DNA from: Streptomyces endocoffeicus
GTDB taxonomy: Bacteria > Actinomycetota > Actinomycetes > Streptomycetales > Streptomycetaceae
Assembly (NCBI RefSeq): GCF_016741935.1
Contig: NZ_JAERRG010000001.1
Span: 1,054,001 to 1,118,000, forward strand
Direction: 5' to 3'
DNA length: 64,000 nt
Part shown: one piece after another, positions 1 to 10,010 of the stretch
How the letters are laid out: the number at the start of each line of letters is the position of its first letter
Numbering within the stretch: position 1 is the stretch's first letter
Position numbers and translations under genes: made by a program
Notes under the pieces: model-generated
Database searches by the model: none
Told to the model about the DNA's origin: nothing
Seen by the model: only the letters and a program-made list of their open reading frames with translations

Positions 1-1220
1 GCAACTGGCGGCGCGAGATCGAGCGGTTCGCGCCAGGCACCCCGGTGCGCCGCTACCACGGCTCCGCCCGCAGCCTGGACGGCCTTGACGACGGCGAGTT
101 CGTCCTCACCACCTACGGCACGATGCGGCTCGACGCCCAGCGGCTCGCCGAGGCCGGGCCGTGGGGCATGGTGGTCGCGGACGAGGCGCAGCACGTGAAG
201 AACCCGTTCTCGGCGACGGCGCGGCAGCTGCGCACCATCGGCGCGAAGGCCCGCGTGGCGCTCTCCGGAACCCCCATCGAGAACAACCTCTCCGAGCTGT
301 GGGCGATCCTCGACTGGACCACGCCGGGAGTGCTGGGCACCCATGGCGCGTTCCGCAGGCGCTACGCCCAGGCCGTGGAGAGCGGAAGCGACCCCGAGGC
401 GGCCGCGCGGCTGGCGAAACTGGTCCGCCCCTTCCTGCTCCGGCGCCGCAAGTCCGACCCCGGTATCGCCCCCGAGCTGCCGCCGAAGACCGAGACGGAC
501 CGGGCCGTAGCGCTCACCAAGGAGCAGGCCGGGCTCTACGAGGCGGTGGTTCGCGAGATCCTCGCCGAGATCTCCGGCACCGGCGGCCTCGTCCGGCGCG
601 GGCTCATCGTCAAGCTCCTCACCGGTCTGAAGCAGATCTGCAATCACCCGGCGCAGTATCTGAAGGAGGACCGGCCGGTGGTCCCCGGCCGCTCCGGCAA
701 GCTGGAGCTGCTCGACGAGCTGCTGGACACCATCCTGGCCGAGGGCGCGAGCGTCCTGGTCTTCACCCAGTACGTCCAGATGGCGCGCATCCTCGAGGGC
801 CACCTGGCCGCACGCGGGGTGCCGGCCCAGCTGCTGCACGGCGGTACGCCGGTGGCGCGGCGCGAGGAGATGGTGCGGCGCTTCCAGGACGGCGAGGTCC
901 CGGTGTTCCTGCTGTCGCTGAAGGCGGCGGGCACGGGGCTCAACCTCACCCGGGCCGGGCATGTCGTGCACTACGACCGCTGGTGGAACCCGGCCGTCGA
1001 GGCGCAGGCCACCGACCGCGCGTACCGCATCGGCCAGACCCAGCCGGTGCAGGTCCACCGCATCATCGCGGAGGGGACCGTGGAGGACCGCATCGCCGCG
1101 ATGCTGACGCGCAAGCGGGAGCTGGCGGACGCCGTGCTCGGCTCCGGCGAGGGCGCGCTGACCGAACTGACCGACTCCGAGCTGGCGGAGCTCGTGGAGC
1201 TGAGGGGGACCGAACGATGA
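1..1220 (+). CDS. SNF2/Swi2-family DEAD-like helicase, 5' partial
   Basis: The reading frame is open from base 3, so the N-terminal part lies outside the window; about 405 C-terminal residues are visible. They contain the SNF2 signature in order: the end of motif Ia (NWRRE), motif II DEAQ near base 182, motif III LSGTPIENNLSELW near base 265, QICNHP, motif IV VLVFTQY near base 755, and motifs V/VI (AAGTGLNL, then QATDRAYRIGQ near base 1010-1035). These are the ATP-binding and DNA-translocation elements of SNF2 ATPases. The stop overlaps the start of the next gene (ATGA), so the two are translationally coupled. In actinobacteria this SNF2-SWIM pair is a recurring two-gene unit of uncertain biological role; DNA remodelling or repair is an inference from family. 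Confidence 0.93.
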   Translation, partial: NWRREIERFAPGTPVRRYHGSARSLDGLDDGEFVLTTYGTMRLDAQRLAEAGPWGMVVADEAQHVKNPFSATARQLRTIGAKARVALSGTPIENNLSELWAILDWTTPGVLGTHGAFRRRYAQAVESGSDPEAAARLAKLVRPFLLRRRKSDPGIAPELPPKTETDRAVALTKEQAGLYEAVVREILAEISGTGGLVRRGLIVKLLTGLKQICNHPAQYLKEDRPVVPGRSGKLELLDELLDTILAEGASVLVFTQYVQMARILEGHLAARGVPAQLLHGGTPVARREEMVRRFQDGEVPVFLLSLKAAGTGLNLTRAGHVVHYDRWWNPAVEAQATDRAYRIGQTQPVQVHRIIAEGTVEDRIAAMLTRKRELADAVLGSGEGALTELTDSELAELVELRGTER

Positions 1221-2494
1221 GCCGTACCGAGTCCGAGCGCACCTTCGCCGCACTGCCGCCCGCCCGTGGCCGCGGCTTCGCCCGCACCTGGTGGGGCCAG
1301 GCGTGGCTGAAGGCCCTGGAGGACACGGCGCTGGACGGCGAGCAGCTGAAGCGCGGCCGCAAGCAGGCGCGCGAGGGAGCGGTGGGCGCGGTCTGCGTAC
1401 GCCCCGGCCGGGTCACCGCCGTGGTGCGGGACCGCGACCGCACGCCTTACCGGTCCGATGTGCTGCTGCGGGAGTTCACCGACGCGGAATGGGACCGGCT
1501 GCTGGAGGTGGTCGCGGACCGCTCCGGCCATATCGCCGCCCTGCTGGACCGCGACATGCCCCCGCAGCTGGCCGAGGACGCGGCGGCCGTGGGCGTCGAA
1601 CTGCTGCCGGGGATAGGCGATCTGGAGCCGGAGTGCGGCTGTGAGGCGTGGGACCACTGCCCGCACACCGCCGCGCTGTGCTACCAGCTCGCCCGGCTGC
1701 TGGACGAGGATCCGTATGTGCTGCTCCTGATGCGCGGACGCGGGGAGCGGGAGCTGCTGGACGAGCTCCAGGTGCGCAGCGCGGCGCGGGCCGCCCGGCA
1801 CCTGCCGCGGACGGCGGAGGACGCCGCTCCGCCGGCTCCGGAGGGCGTACCGGCCCGGGAGGCGTTCGCCGCGCCCGGTCCGCCCCCGCTGCCCGCGCCC
1901 CCGCCCGCCGTCGCCGCGCCCGGCCGTCCTCCGGCGCTGGCGGGCGGCACGGACCCGGCCGAGGGGCTGGACGTGGCCGCGCTGGAGTTCCTGGCGGCGG
2001 AGGCCGCGGTACGCGCCCAGCGGCTGTTGGCCGAGGCGCTCGCGCCCGGCCACGCCACCGCCCCGGTCCCGGCCGCGTTGACGGTCTGGCAGGACACGGT
2101 GCGGCTGACCGCTGCCGGTCCCCCGGCGCCGATCGCCGCCCGGCTCGCGACGGGCTGCGGGCGCGATCGCGCCGATCTGGCGCGGGCCGTCCGCGCCTGG
2201 GAGCACGGCGGGGCCGCCGCGCTCGCCGTGCTGGAGGAGGAGTGGACGCCGGACGTGGAGGCCCTCGCGCGGGCCCGCGCCCAGCTCGCGGCCGCCTGGG
2301 AGGGGGACGAGCGGGCGCCCCGGCTGCGCGCCACGGCGAACCGCTGGACGGTGGTGGGCGCGGATCTCCAGGTGCGCTATGGCCAGGACGGCCGCTGGTG
2401 GCCGTACCGCAGGGAACGCGGCCGCTGGTGGCCCTCGGGCCCGGCCGGACACGACCCGGCGGCGGCGCTGGCGATGCCCGGCTCCGACGGCTGA
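1217..2494 (+). CDS. SWIM zinc-finger domain protein
   Basis: A 425-residue protein starting at the ATG that overlaps the SNF2 stop codon. Around residues 139-150 it has the SWIM zinc motif CxC...CxH (CGCEAWDHCPH). The N-terminal 130 residues begin with the usual RGFARTWWGQAWL segment of SNF2-partner proteins. A proline/alanine-rich linker near residues 200-250 separates this from an alpha-helical C-terminal domain ending in two YRRERGRWWP-like tryptophan motifs. SWIM domains bind DNA or protein, and the constant pairing with an SNF2 ATPase suggests it is that enzyme's partner subunit. No catalytic motif is visible. Confidence 0.88.
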   Translation: MSRTESERTFAALPPARGRGFARTWWGQAWLKALEDTALDGEQLKRGRKQAREGAVGAVCVRPGRVTAVVRDRDRTPYRSDVLLREFTDAEWDRLLEVVADRSGHIAALLDRDMPPQLAEDAAAVGVELLPGIGDLEPECGCEAWDHCPHTAALCYQLARLLDEDPYVLLLMRGRGERELLDELQVRSAARAARHLPRTAEDAAPPAPEGVPAREAFAAPGPPPLPAPPPAVAAPGRPPALAGGTDPAEGLDVAALEFLAAEAAVRAQRLLAEALAPGHATAPVPAALTVWQDTVRLTAAGPPAPIAARLATGCGRDRADLARAVRAWEHGGAAALAVLEEEWTPDVEALARARAQLAAAWEGDERAPRLRATANRWTVVGADLQVRYGQDGRWWPYRRERGRWWPSGPAGHDPAAALAMPGSDG

Positions 2495-2606
2495 CGCGGC
2501 GCACGGCCGGTGGCGGCATCCCGTCCGCCATCGGCCTCGGGCCAGGGCCAGGAAGGTCGCCCCATCCCGACGGCGCCGCGGTGCCCGCAGACGGGAGGGG
2601 ACGGGC

Positions 2607-2700
2607 GGAAGGTCCAGGCGGCCTGAGGATCCCTGTGAGGCGGAAGGTCCATGCGAGCCGAAGGTCCATGCGGGCCGAAGAACCAGCCATGCCGAAGGCA
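2607..2700. repeat. Degenerate ~17-bp tandem repeat in the gap before the pectinesterase
   Basis: The 298-bp gap 2495-2792 holds no credible gene. It contains about four imperfect copies of a ~17-bp unit of the type CGAAGGTCCATGCGRGC (R = A/G), two of them nearly identical and adjacent at about 2641-2676, and a weaker earlier copy near 2607. No hairpin is evident. It resembles the other short tandem repeats scattered through this window. Confidence 0.6.
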
Positions 2701-2792
2701 GCCGGGCGGCAGGCGGCAACCTTTGAGTGGGCCGTGGAGACCGTAAGGCGTCAACCCCCTCGGCACGCCTCCACGGGACGGAGTCACCGACC

Positions 2793-3881
2793 ATGACCCT
2801 CAGTCCACGGCGCCCCCGGCGCCGCCGCCCCGCTCCGCTCATCGGCTCCCTGGCGCTGGCCACCGGCGTCGGGCTAGCCGTCGCCCCGGCCCACGCCACC
2901 ACGCCCACAGCCGACACGCGCACGGCCGCGGCGGCCACCATCGTGGTGGCCAAGGATGGCAGCGGCACCTACACCACCGTGCAGGCGGCCGTCGACGCGG
3001 TGCCGGCGAACAACCCGTCCGCCGTCACCATCTCCATCAAGCCCGGTACGTACCGCGAGACGGTGAAGGTTCCCGCCAACAAGCCGCACATCCGGCTGGT
3101 GGGCACTACGAGCAGCAAGAACGACGTGACGATCGTCTACAACAACGCCTCCGGCACCCCCAAGCCCGGCGGTGGCACCTACGGCACCAGCGGCAGCGCG
3201 ACCGTGGCCATCGAGGCCGATGACTTCCAGGCCCGCAATCTGCAGTTCGTGAACGACTTCAACGAGGGCAACACCGGCATCACCGACAAGCAGGCGGTCG
3301 CGCTGCGCACCGCGGGCGACCAGATCGTCCTGGACAACATCGGCGCGGTCGGGGACCAGGACACCCTGCTGCTGGACTCCGCGAGCAAGGACAAGGTCGG
3401 CCGGGTGTATGTCAACAACGCCTGGATCCAGGGGAATGTCGACTTCATCTTCGGCCGGGCCTCCGCCGTGCTCAACAAGTCGGCGATCCGGCTCGTCAAG
3501 CGCTACGACGGCAGCTCCGGCGGCTTTGTCGCGGCGCCCTCGACGGCGGCCGGGAGGAAGGGCTTCCTGTTCATCAACAGCAACATCACCGGGGATGTCA
3601 GCTCCCGGTCGTTCTATCTCGGCCGTCCCTGGCACGCGGGCGGCGACGCCAGTCTCGATCCGCAGGCGATCGTTCGCAATACGGATCTGTCAGCGGCGAT
3701 CAAGACCACACCGTGGACGGACATGAGCGGCTTCTCCTGGAAGGACGACCGCTTCGCGGAGTACAAGAACACCGGCGCCGGTTCCGGTGCGGCGAGCACG
3801 GACCGTCCGCAGCTGACCGACGCCCAGGCCGCGGACTACGAGATCGCCGACTGGCTCGGCGGCTGGCAGCCGTCGTCCTGA
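2793..3881 (+). CDS. Secreted pectinesterase (pectin methylesterase)
   Basis: A 362-residue enzyme. The chosen ATG has a GGAG sequence about ten bases upstream. A Sec signal peptide is visible: an Arg-rich n-region, hydrophobic core LIGSLALATGVGLAVA and an AHA-like cleavage site near residue 34. The mature part is a right-handed beta-helix of carbohydrate esterase family 8 with all key motifs: GTYRE, QAVALR (oxyanion Gln), QDTLLL (first catalytic Asp), GNVDFIFG (second catalytic Asp) and LGRPW (Arg). It removes methyl groups from plant pectin outside the cell. No pectate lyase is adjacent. A strong hairpin follows at 3918-3957. Confidence 0.95.
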   Translation: MTLSPRRPRRRRPAPLIGSLALATGVGLAVAPAHATTPTADTRTAAAATIVVAKDGSGTYTTVQAAVDAVPANNPSAVTISIKPGTYRETVKVPANKPHIRLVGTTSSKNDVTIVYNNASGTPKPGGGTYGTSGSATVAIEADDFQARNLQFVNDFNEGNTGITDKQAVALRTAGDQIVLDNIGAVGDQDTLLLDSASKDKVGRVYVNNAWIQGNVDFIFGRASAVLNKSAIRLVKRYDGSSGGFVAAPSTAAGRKGFLFINSNITGDVSSRSFYLGRPWHAGGDASLDPQAIVRNTDLSAAIKTTPWTDMSGFSWKDDRFAEYKNTGAGSGAASTDRPQLTDAQAADYEIADWLGGWQPSS

Positions 3882-3909
3882 GCGGTCGGCAGCCGGAGTC
3901 CTGAGCCGG
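3865..3909. repeat. Tandem duplication of the pectinesterase 3' end including its stop codon
   Basis: The last codons and TGA (3865-3885, GGCAGCCGTCGTCCTGAGC) are followed directly by a second, slightly diverged copy (3888-3906, GGCAGCCGGAGTCCTGAGC), about 23 bp per unit. The second copy also carries a TGA. This is one of five gene ends in the window duplicated in this way. Confidence 0.75.
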
Positions 3910-3917
3910 TGAGAGCC

Positions 3918-3957
3918 CCGGCCGCCGGTCCCGTCGGGGGGCGGGACCGGCGGCCGG
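3918..3957 (+). terminator. GC-rich hairpin downstream of the pectinesterase
   Basis: Perfect inverted repeat of about 16 bp (left arm 3918-3933, right arm 3942-3957; core GGCCGCCGGTCCCG) with an eight-base G-rich loop. There is no T-run, as is common for Streptomyces terminators. It sits between the pectinesterase and the convergent xylA and may serve both. Confidence 0.7.
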
Positions 3958-3961
3958 ACAC

Positions 3962-5338
<1,377 letters not shown>

Positions 5339-6796
5339 ATGGCAGCAGCAGCCGTGCCCGTGCCGCAAGGACCGCTCGTCGTCGGCGTGGACAGCTCCAC
5401 GCAGTCGACCAAGGCGCTCGTCGTCGACTCCGCGACCGGTGCGGTCGTCGCCCGAGGACAGGCCCCGCACACCGTCGGCGGCGGCAGCGACGGCACCGGT
5501 AAGGAGTCCGTCCCCGAGCAGTGGTGGGAGGCGCTGACCGAGGCGCTGCGCCAGTGCGGGACCCCGGCCCGGGAGGCGGCCGCGATCTCCGTGGGCGGCC
5601 AGCAGCACGGCCTGGTCACCCTGGACGCCTCCGGCCGCTCGGTGCGGCCCGCCCTGCTGTGGAACGATGTGCGCTCCGCGCCGCAGCGCGACCGGCTCAT
5701 CGAGGAACTGGGCGGCCCCAAGGCGTGGGCCGAGCGGGTGGGCAGCGTGCCCGCGCCCGCCTTCACCATCACCAAGTGGGCCTGGCTCATGGAGAACGAA
5801 CCGGAGGCGGCCCGCGCCACCACGGCCGTCCGGCTCCCCCACGACTACCTCACCGAGCGGCTCACCGGCTACGGCACCACCGACCGCGGCGACGCCTCGG
5901 GCACCGGCTGGTGGGCCTCGGGCACCGAGTCCTACGACGAGGAGATCCTGGACCGGGTCGGGCTCACCCCCGAGCTGCTGCCGCGCGTGCTGCGCCACGG
6001 CGAGGCCGCCGGGACCGTACGGGAGCTGCCCGATCTGCCGCTGCCCACCGGCGCCCTGGTGGCCACCGGCACGGGCGACAACATGGCGGCCGCCCTGGGG
6101 CTCGGTCTGCGCCCCGGGCAGCCGGTGCTGAGCCTGGGCACCTCCGGCACCGTCTACGCGGTCTCGGCCCACCGGCCCGCCGACCCCACCGGGGTGGTCG
6201 CGGGGTTCGCCGACACGCGTGACGCCTGGCTGCCGCTGGCGTGCACGCTCAACTGCACCCTCGCGGTCGACCGGATCGCGGCGCTGCTGGGCCGCGACCG
6301 GGAGGCGGTGGAGCCGGGCGGCTCGGCCGTGCTGCTGCCGTTCCTCGACGGCGAGCGCACCCCTCATCTGCCGCACGCCTCGGGGCTGCTGCACGGTCTG
6401 CGCCACGACACCACACCGGGGCAGGTGCTCCAGGCCGCCTACGACGGGGCCGTCTTCGCCCTGCTCACCGCGCTGGACCAGGTGCTGGACGCGGACGCGG
6501 CGCCGGACGCCCCGCTGCTGCTCATCGGCGGCGGAGCCAAGGGCACCGCATGGCGGGAGACGGTCCGGCGGCTGAGCGGACGCCCGGTCCAGGTGCCCCG
6601 GGCCGAGGAGCTGGTCGCCCTCGGGGCCGCCGCGCAGGCCGCGGGGCTGGCGCTGGGCGAGGACCCGGCGGCGGTGGCGCGGCGCTGGTCGACCGCCGAG
6701 GGGCCGTCCTACGGTCCGGTGCCCCGCGACGAGGCGGCGCTGGACCGGCTCTCCCGGGTGCTGGCGGACGCGGACGGCCTGCTGCGCCACGCGTGA
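5339..6796 (+). CDS. xylB: Xylulokinase
   Basis: A 485-residue FGGY-family sugar kinase that phosphorylates D-xylulose to xylulose 5-phosphate for the pentose phosphate pathway. It shows the phosphate-1 loop VVGVDSSTQSTKALV near residue 14, GGQQHGLV, LLWNDVRS, GTGDNMAAALG (phosphate-2), LGTSGTVYAVS and LLIGGGAKGTAWRE (adenosine motif). The ATG follows AAGGGAGAG. It is divergent from xylA and followed, 99 bp on, by the ROK regulator. The N-terminus before the kinase fold is only about 12 residues, so it lacks the long disordered tail typical of Family 2 encapsulin cargo. Confidence 0.95.
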   Translation: MAAAAVPVPQGPLVVGVDSSTQSTKALVVDSATGAVVARGQAPHTVGGGSDGTGKESVPEQWWEALTEALRQCGTPAREAAAISVGGQQHGLVTLDASGRSVRPALLWNDVRSAPQRDRLIEELGGPKAWAERVGSVPAPAFTITKWAWLMENEPEAARATTAVRLPHDYLTERLTGYGTTDRGDASGTGWWASGTESYDEEILDRVGLTPELLPRVLRHGEAAGTVRELPDLPLPTGALVATGTGDNMAAALGLGLRPGQPVLSLGTSGTVYAVSAHRPADPTGVVAGFADTRDAWLPLACTLNCTLAVDRIAALLGRDREAVEPGGSAVLLPFLDGERTPHLPHASGLLHGLRHDTTPGQVLQAAYDGAVFALLTALDQVLDADAAPDAPLLLIGGGAKGTAWRETVRRLSGRPVQVPRAEELVALGAAAQAAGLALGEDPAAVARRWSTAEGPSYGPVPRDEAALDRLSRVLADADGLLRHA

Positions 6797-6895
6797 GCGC
6801 GCCGCGCGGGAACGCCGTACGGCGGCGGCCGGGCGCCCCGGTTGTCGTACCGGCCCGGCACAATGAGCGGATCGGCCGAGAGGAGACGGAATCAG

Positions 6896-8161
6896 GTGGC
6901 AGCGCCACTGCCCAACACCCAGCAGGCGATGCGCCGGCGCAATCTCTCCCTCGTGCTGCACGCCGTGGCCGCCCACGGCCCGCTGTCCCGTGCCGCGGTG
7001 GCGGCGCGGGTGGGGCTCACCCGGGCCGCCGTCTCCACGCTCGTCGACGAGCTGATCCGGGACGGGCTGCTGGTCGAGCTGGGCCCCTCCCGGCCCGGTA
7101 CGGTCGGCCGCCCCGGCAGCGCCCTCCAGCTCAACGAGCGCGGTCCGGCCGGGCTGGGCGCGGAGATCGGGGTGGACCACCTCGCGGTGTGCGCGATGGA
7201 CCTCGCCGGGCGGATACGGGCCCGTACGGAGCTCGCCTCGGCGAACCGCGACCGCCCACCGGCCCCGGTGCTCGCCCAGCTCGCCGGCCTGGTCCGGCAG
7301 GTCGCGGCGGAGGCGGAGCTGGGCGGGCTGCGGCCGGTGGGGCTCGCGGTGGCGGTGCCCGGCCTGGTGGCGCGGGACTCGTCGCTGGTCGTCCGCGCCC
7401 CCAACCTGGGCTGGGAGGGCGTGGACATCGGCCCCGAGCTGCGCGCGGCGCTGCCAGGTCTGCCGGTGACCGTGGACAACGAGGCGAATCTGGGGGCGCT
7501 CGCCGAGCTGTGGCGGGGCGGCCACGACCCGGCGCCCCGGGACTTCGTCCATGTCTCGGCCGAGATCGGCATCGGCGCCGCGGTCGTGCTCGACGGGCAA
7601 CTGCTGCGCGGCACCCACGGTTTCGCGGGCGAGCTGGGCCATGTGCCGGTGCGCCCCGAGGGGCCCGAGTGCGCCTGCGGAGGCCGCGGCTGTCTGGAGC
7701 AGTACGCGGGCGAGGAGGCGGTGCTGCGGGCGAGCGGCCTGTCCTCGGAGGAGGCCGCGGCCCAGCACCCGGGCCCCGGCGGCCGTATCGCCGTGCTGGC
7801 GGTGCGGGCGGCGAGCGGCGACCAGCGGGCGCGGCGTGCGCTGCGCGGCGCGGGCTCGGCGCTCGGAATCGCCCTCGCGGGCGCGGTGAACCTCCTGGAC
7901 CCGGAGAAGGTGGTGCTCGGCGGCGCGCTGACGCCGCTGGCGCCCTGGCTGCTGCCCGCCCTGGAGCGGGAGTTGGGACGGCGGCTCACCGACCCGGCCC
8001 GTCCGGGCAGCGGGGCGGTGACCGTCTCCCGGCTCGGCCCGGACGGTCCGCTGCTGGGCGCGGCCAGCTCGGTGGTGCAGGCGGTCCTCGACGATCCGGC
8101 GGGGTTCCGGGACCCCGCCGGGGCCGGTGAGCCGGCCGGGATCAGAGGAAGCGATGCATGA
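6896..8161 (+). CDS. ROK-family transcriptional regulator, probable xylose repressor
   Basis: A 421-residue protein. I chose GTG 6896 because AGGAGA lies about ten bases upstream; ATG 6863 and TTG 6842 are possible but lack such a site. Residues 15-75 form a winged helix-turn-helix (RNLSLVLHAVAAHGPLSRAAVAARVGL). The rest is a ROK sugar-sensor domain with HGFAGELGHVPV and the zinc motif CxCGxxGC (CACGGRGCLEQY). Being beside xylA/xylB, it probably represses them until xylose is bound. Its last 20 bases overlap the 3' end of the convergent GNAT gene. Confidence 0.9.
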   Translation: MAAPLPNTQQAMRRRNLSLVLHAVAAHGPLSRAAVAARVGLTRAAVSTLVDELIRDGLLVELGPSRPGTVGRPGSALQLNERGPAGLGAEIGVDHLAVCAMDLAGRIRARTELASANRDRPPAPVLAQLAGLVRQVAAEAELGGLRPVGLAVAVPGLVARDSSLVVRAPNLGWEGVDIGPELRAALPGLPVTVDNEANLGALAELWRGGHDPAPRDFVHVSAEIGIGAAVVLDGQLLRGTHGFAGELGHVPVRPEGPECACGGRGCLEQYAGEEAVLRASGLSSEEAAAQHPGPGGRIAVLAVRAASGDQRARRALRGAGSALGIALAGAVNLLDPEKVVLGGALTPLAPWLLPALERELGRRLTDPARPGSGAVTVSRLGPDGPLLGAASSVVQAVLDDPAGFRDPAGAGEPAGIRGSDA

Positions 8162-8630
8162 TGTGCAGCCCCACATAGCCGTTCGTGGGGTGGGCGAAAG
8201 CCTTGGGGACGGTGCCGATGACCTCGAAGCCGAGTGAGCGCCACAGCGCCACCGCCCGGGTGTTGCTCTCCACCACGGCGTTGAACTGCATCGCCTTGTA
8301 GCCCTCGGCGCGCGCCCAGTCCAGGACATGCTCGCCCAGGGCCCGGCCCACACCGCGTCCGCCGTGCTCGGGGGCCACCATGAAACTGGCCCCCGCGATA
8401 TGCGCGCCCGGCCCCATGTGGTTGGGGTTCATCTTGGCCGAGCCGAGGACCGTGCCGTCGGGGTCGGTGGCGACGGCGGTACGGCTCGGGGGCTCCACCA
8501 TCCAGATCTCGCGGGCCCGGTCCTCGTCCAGGTCGCGGGGGTAGGTGTAGGTCTCCCCCGCGGCGACGATACGGCGCAGGAAGGCCCAGATGGCGGGCCA
8601 GTCCCCGGCGGTGGCGGTCCTGATGAGCAT
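8142..8630 (-). CDS. GNAT-family N-acetyltransferase
   Basis: About 162 residues; a single GNAT domain from MLIRTATAGDW to the end, with the acetyl-CoA binding loop HGGRGVGRALGEHVL (motif A) and the motif B segment NTRAVALWRSLGFEVIGTVP. Such enzymes acetylate small molecules or protein amines; the substrate cannot be told. The start is uncertain: ATG 8630 begins the conserved fold, while ATG 8642 would add four residues; neither has a clear ribosome site. It converges on, and overlaps by 20 bp, the ROK gene. Confidence 0.85.
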   Translation of the reverse strand: MLIRTATAGDWPAIWAFLRRIVAAGETYTYPRDLDEDRAREIWMVEPPSRTAVATDPDGTVLGSAKMNPNHMGPGAHIAGASFMVAPEHGGRGVGRALGEHVLDWARAEGYKAMQFNAVVESNTRAVALWRSLGFEVIGTVPKAFAHPTNGYVGLHIMHRFL

Positions 8631-8700
8631 GAGTGCCAGCATGGCCGTGCGAGCGGCGGCACGCGAGTGGTTTTCTCCCCGGCCGCCGCCCCACGAGGCG

Positions 8701-9618
8701 TCAGCGGGCCGCGCGCAGGAACGCCTCCAGGCCCGCCAGGTCGTCGGTGTTGAGGTAGTCCACGTCAGCGGCCAGGAGCTCACGCCACAGGGCGTCGCGC
8801 TCCGGTCCTGCCACGTCCGGGGTGGCCCAGAAGCGCACGGTCTGCCGGGCGTCGTGCGCGGAGGCGACGAGTCGGCGCAGCGTCTCGCGCTCCGCCGCCG
8901 GTATCGGACCGGCTCCCGTCCAGGTGAAGGTCTTGGTCCAGTCGGTGCTGATCAGCGGGATGAAGGAGGCGGGCACGCCCGAGCCGAGGTCCTCCAGCCG
9001 TCCGTCGTAGAAGGCGTGGCGCACCTTCTCGGCCTCCATGGGGGCCCGGGCGCCGCGGTCGCCGGAGATGACGGCCGTCACCGCGCCACGGCGCACCCGG
9101 CCGCCGACCCCGCCGTAGGCGGCGCTGAACAGGTGGCCGTAGCGGCGCAGCCGCTTGGCCAGCTCCAGGTAGGTGGGCTCCCCGGCGGTCTTGATGTCGA
9201 TCAGCAGCTGCAGCGACAGGTCGTAACCCCGGTAGACCCGGCCGCCGTTGGCCTTCACCCGCTGGGCCAGCGGGTCGAGGTAGAGCGACTCCAGGGTGCG
9301 GGTGGGGTCGAGGTCCGTGGCGTCGTGTGCGACCAGCAGCTGGCCGTCGACCAGCCAGATGTCGGCCTCGACGCTGCCGAAGCCGTGGGAGAGCGCGTCG
9401 AGGAGCGGACGCGGGTGCTCGTAGTCGTTGTGGGCGTGGGCTCTGGCCAGCGGCCGCTTGCCCTTGGAGCGGTCCCTCGAGCCGTCTTTCGAGTTGTCCT
9501 TCGCGACGGCGGCGTCGTCGAACGAGGCGGACGTGCCCGCGAACGCGGGCGCGGCCGCGCCGCCCGCCAGAGCGGCTCCGAGGGTGACGACAAAGGCGCG
9601 GCGTGTACGGCGGTCCAT
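8701..9618 (-). CDS. Exported PI-PLC / glycerophosphodiester phosphodiesterase-like protein
   Basis: A 305-residue protein. The ATG at 9618 follows GGGAGG. The N-terminus MDRRTRRAFVVTLGAALAGG is a twin-arginine (Tat) signal with cleavage near AFAG (residue ~27). The mature part starts ARAHAHNDYEHPRPLLDAL and continues FGSVEADIWLVDGQLLVAHD, the histidine/acid arrangement of the PLC-like TIM-barrel phosphodiesterase superfamily, ending YLNTDDLAGLEAFL. It probably cleaves phosphodiester bonds of lipids or glycerophosphodiesters outside the membrane; the exact substrate is unknown. It is divergent from the encapsulin genes. Confidence 0.85.
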   Translation of the reverse strand: MDRRTRRAFVVTLGAALAGGAAAPAFAGTSASFDDAAVAKDNSKDGSRDRSKGKRPLARAHAHNDYEHPRPLLDALSHGFGSVEADIWLVDGQLLVAHDATDLDPTRTLESLYLDPLAQRVKANGGRVYRGYDLSLQLLIDIKTAGEPTYLELAKRLRRYGHLFSAAYGGVGGRVRRGAVTAVISGDRGARAPMEAEKVRHAFYDGRLEDLGSGVPASFIPLISTDWTKTFTWTGAGPIPAAERETLRRLVASAHDARQTVRFWATPDVAGPERDALWRELLAADVDYLNTDDLAGLEAFLRAAR

Positions 9619-10010
9619 GGGGCCTCCCGGCTCTCGTCCCGGCGCGGTGCCGGATACGCAGGCTCGACGCCAGTGAGTATCGGGCGGCCGTACACCCAAA
9701 GGGCAGTACTGAGCGAAGAGTTCCACCGGTGGTCCCCGGCCATTTCCTCACCGTTCCCGAGGTGCCGGGGCGGTTGCGGCGGTGGACGTGGGGGGCGCGG
9801 GGCGGATGCGCACGCCGGGTGAACGGGCGGGGCACGGCGGCCGCCGCCCACGACGCATTCGGGATGTTTACCCGTCGGCGACCACCGCCATAACCCCCAC
9901 CCGGGCACTCTTTTGAGTGAATGCAAAAGCCCAAAGTCCGCTGATAGCTTGGCAGTTGCTTGAGCGGAATTTCTCTTCAAGGTCCGTACAGGGATGGGTG
10001 AGCATTCACG
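9619..10010. promoter_or_regulatory. 392-bp divergent intergenic region upstream of the encapsulin pair
   Basis: I see no gene here. From about 9860 the DNA becomes AT-richer than its surroundings. At 9906-9919 lies a perfect small dyad CACTC-TTTT-GAGTG, followed by TGATAGCTT at 9942-9950 as a possible -10 region. The leader ends GGGATGGGTGAGCATTCACG before the ATG; a very similar GGGTGATGAGCACTT precedes the second encapsulin gene, so the leader was duplicated with the gene. No spaced -35/-10 pair is convincing. Confidence 0.4.

Noticed and set aside
971-2968. Very long open frames antisense to the helicase/SWIM genes, and many elsewhere
   Set aside because: High-GC DNA gives long antisense frames. 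Their products are low-complexity Arg/Pro/Ala-rich sequences without domains, and the opposite strand has clear gene families.
5339-6796. XylB as a proven encapsulin cargo
   Set aside because: It lacks the long disordered N-terminal domain of Family 2 cargo and sits in an ordinary xylose operon. I keep the proximity only as a question.
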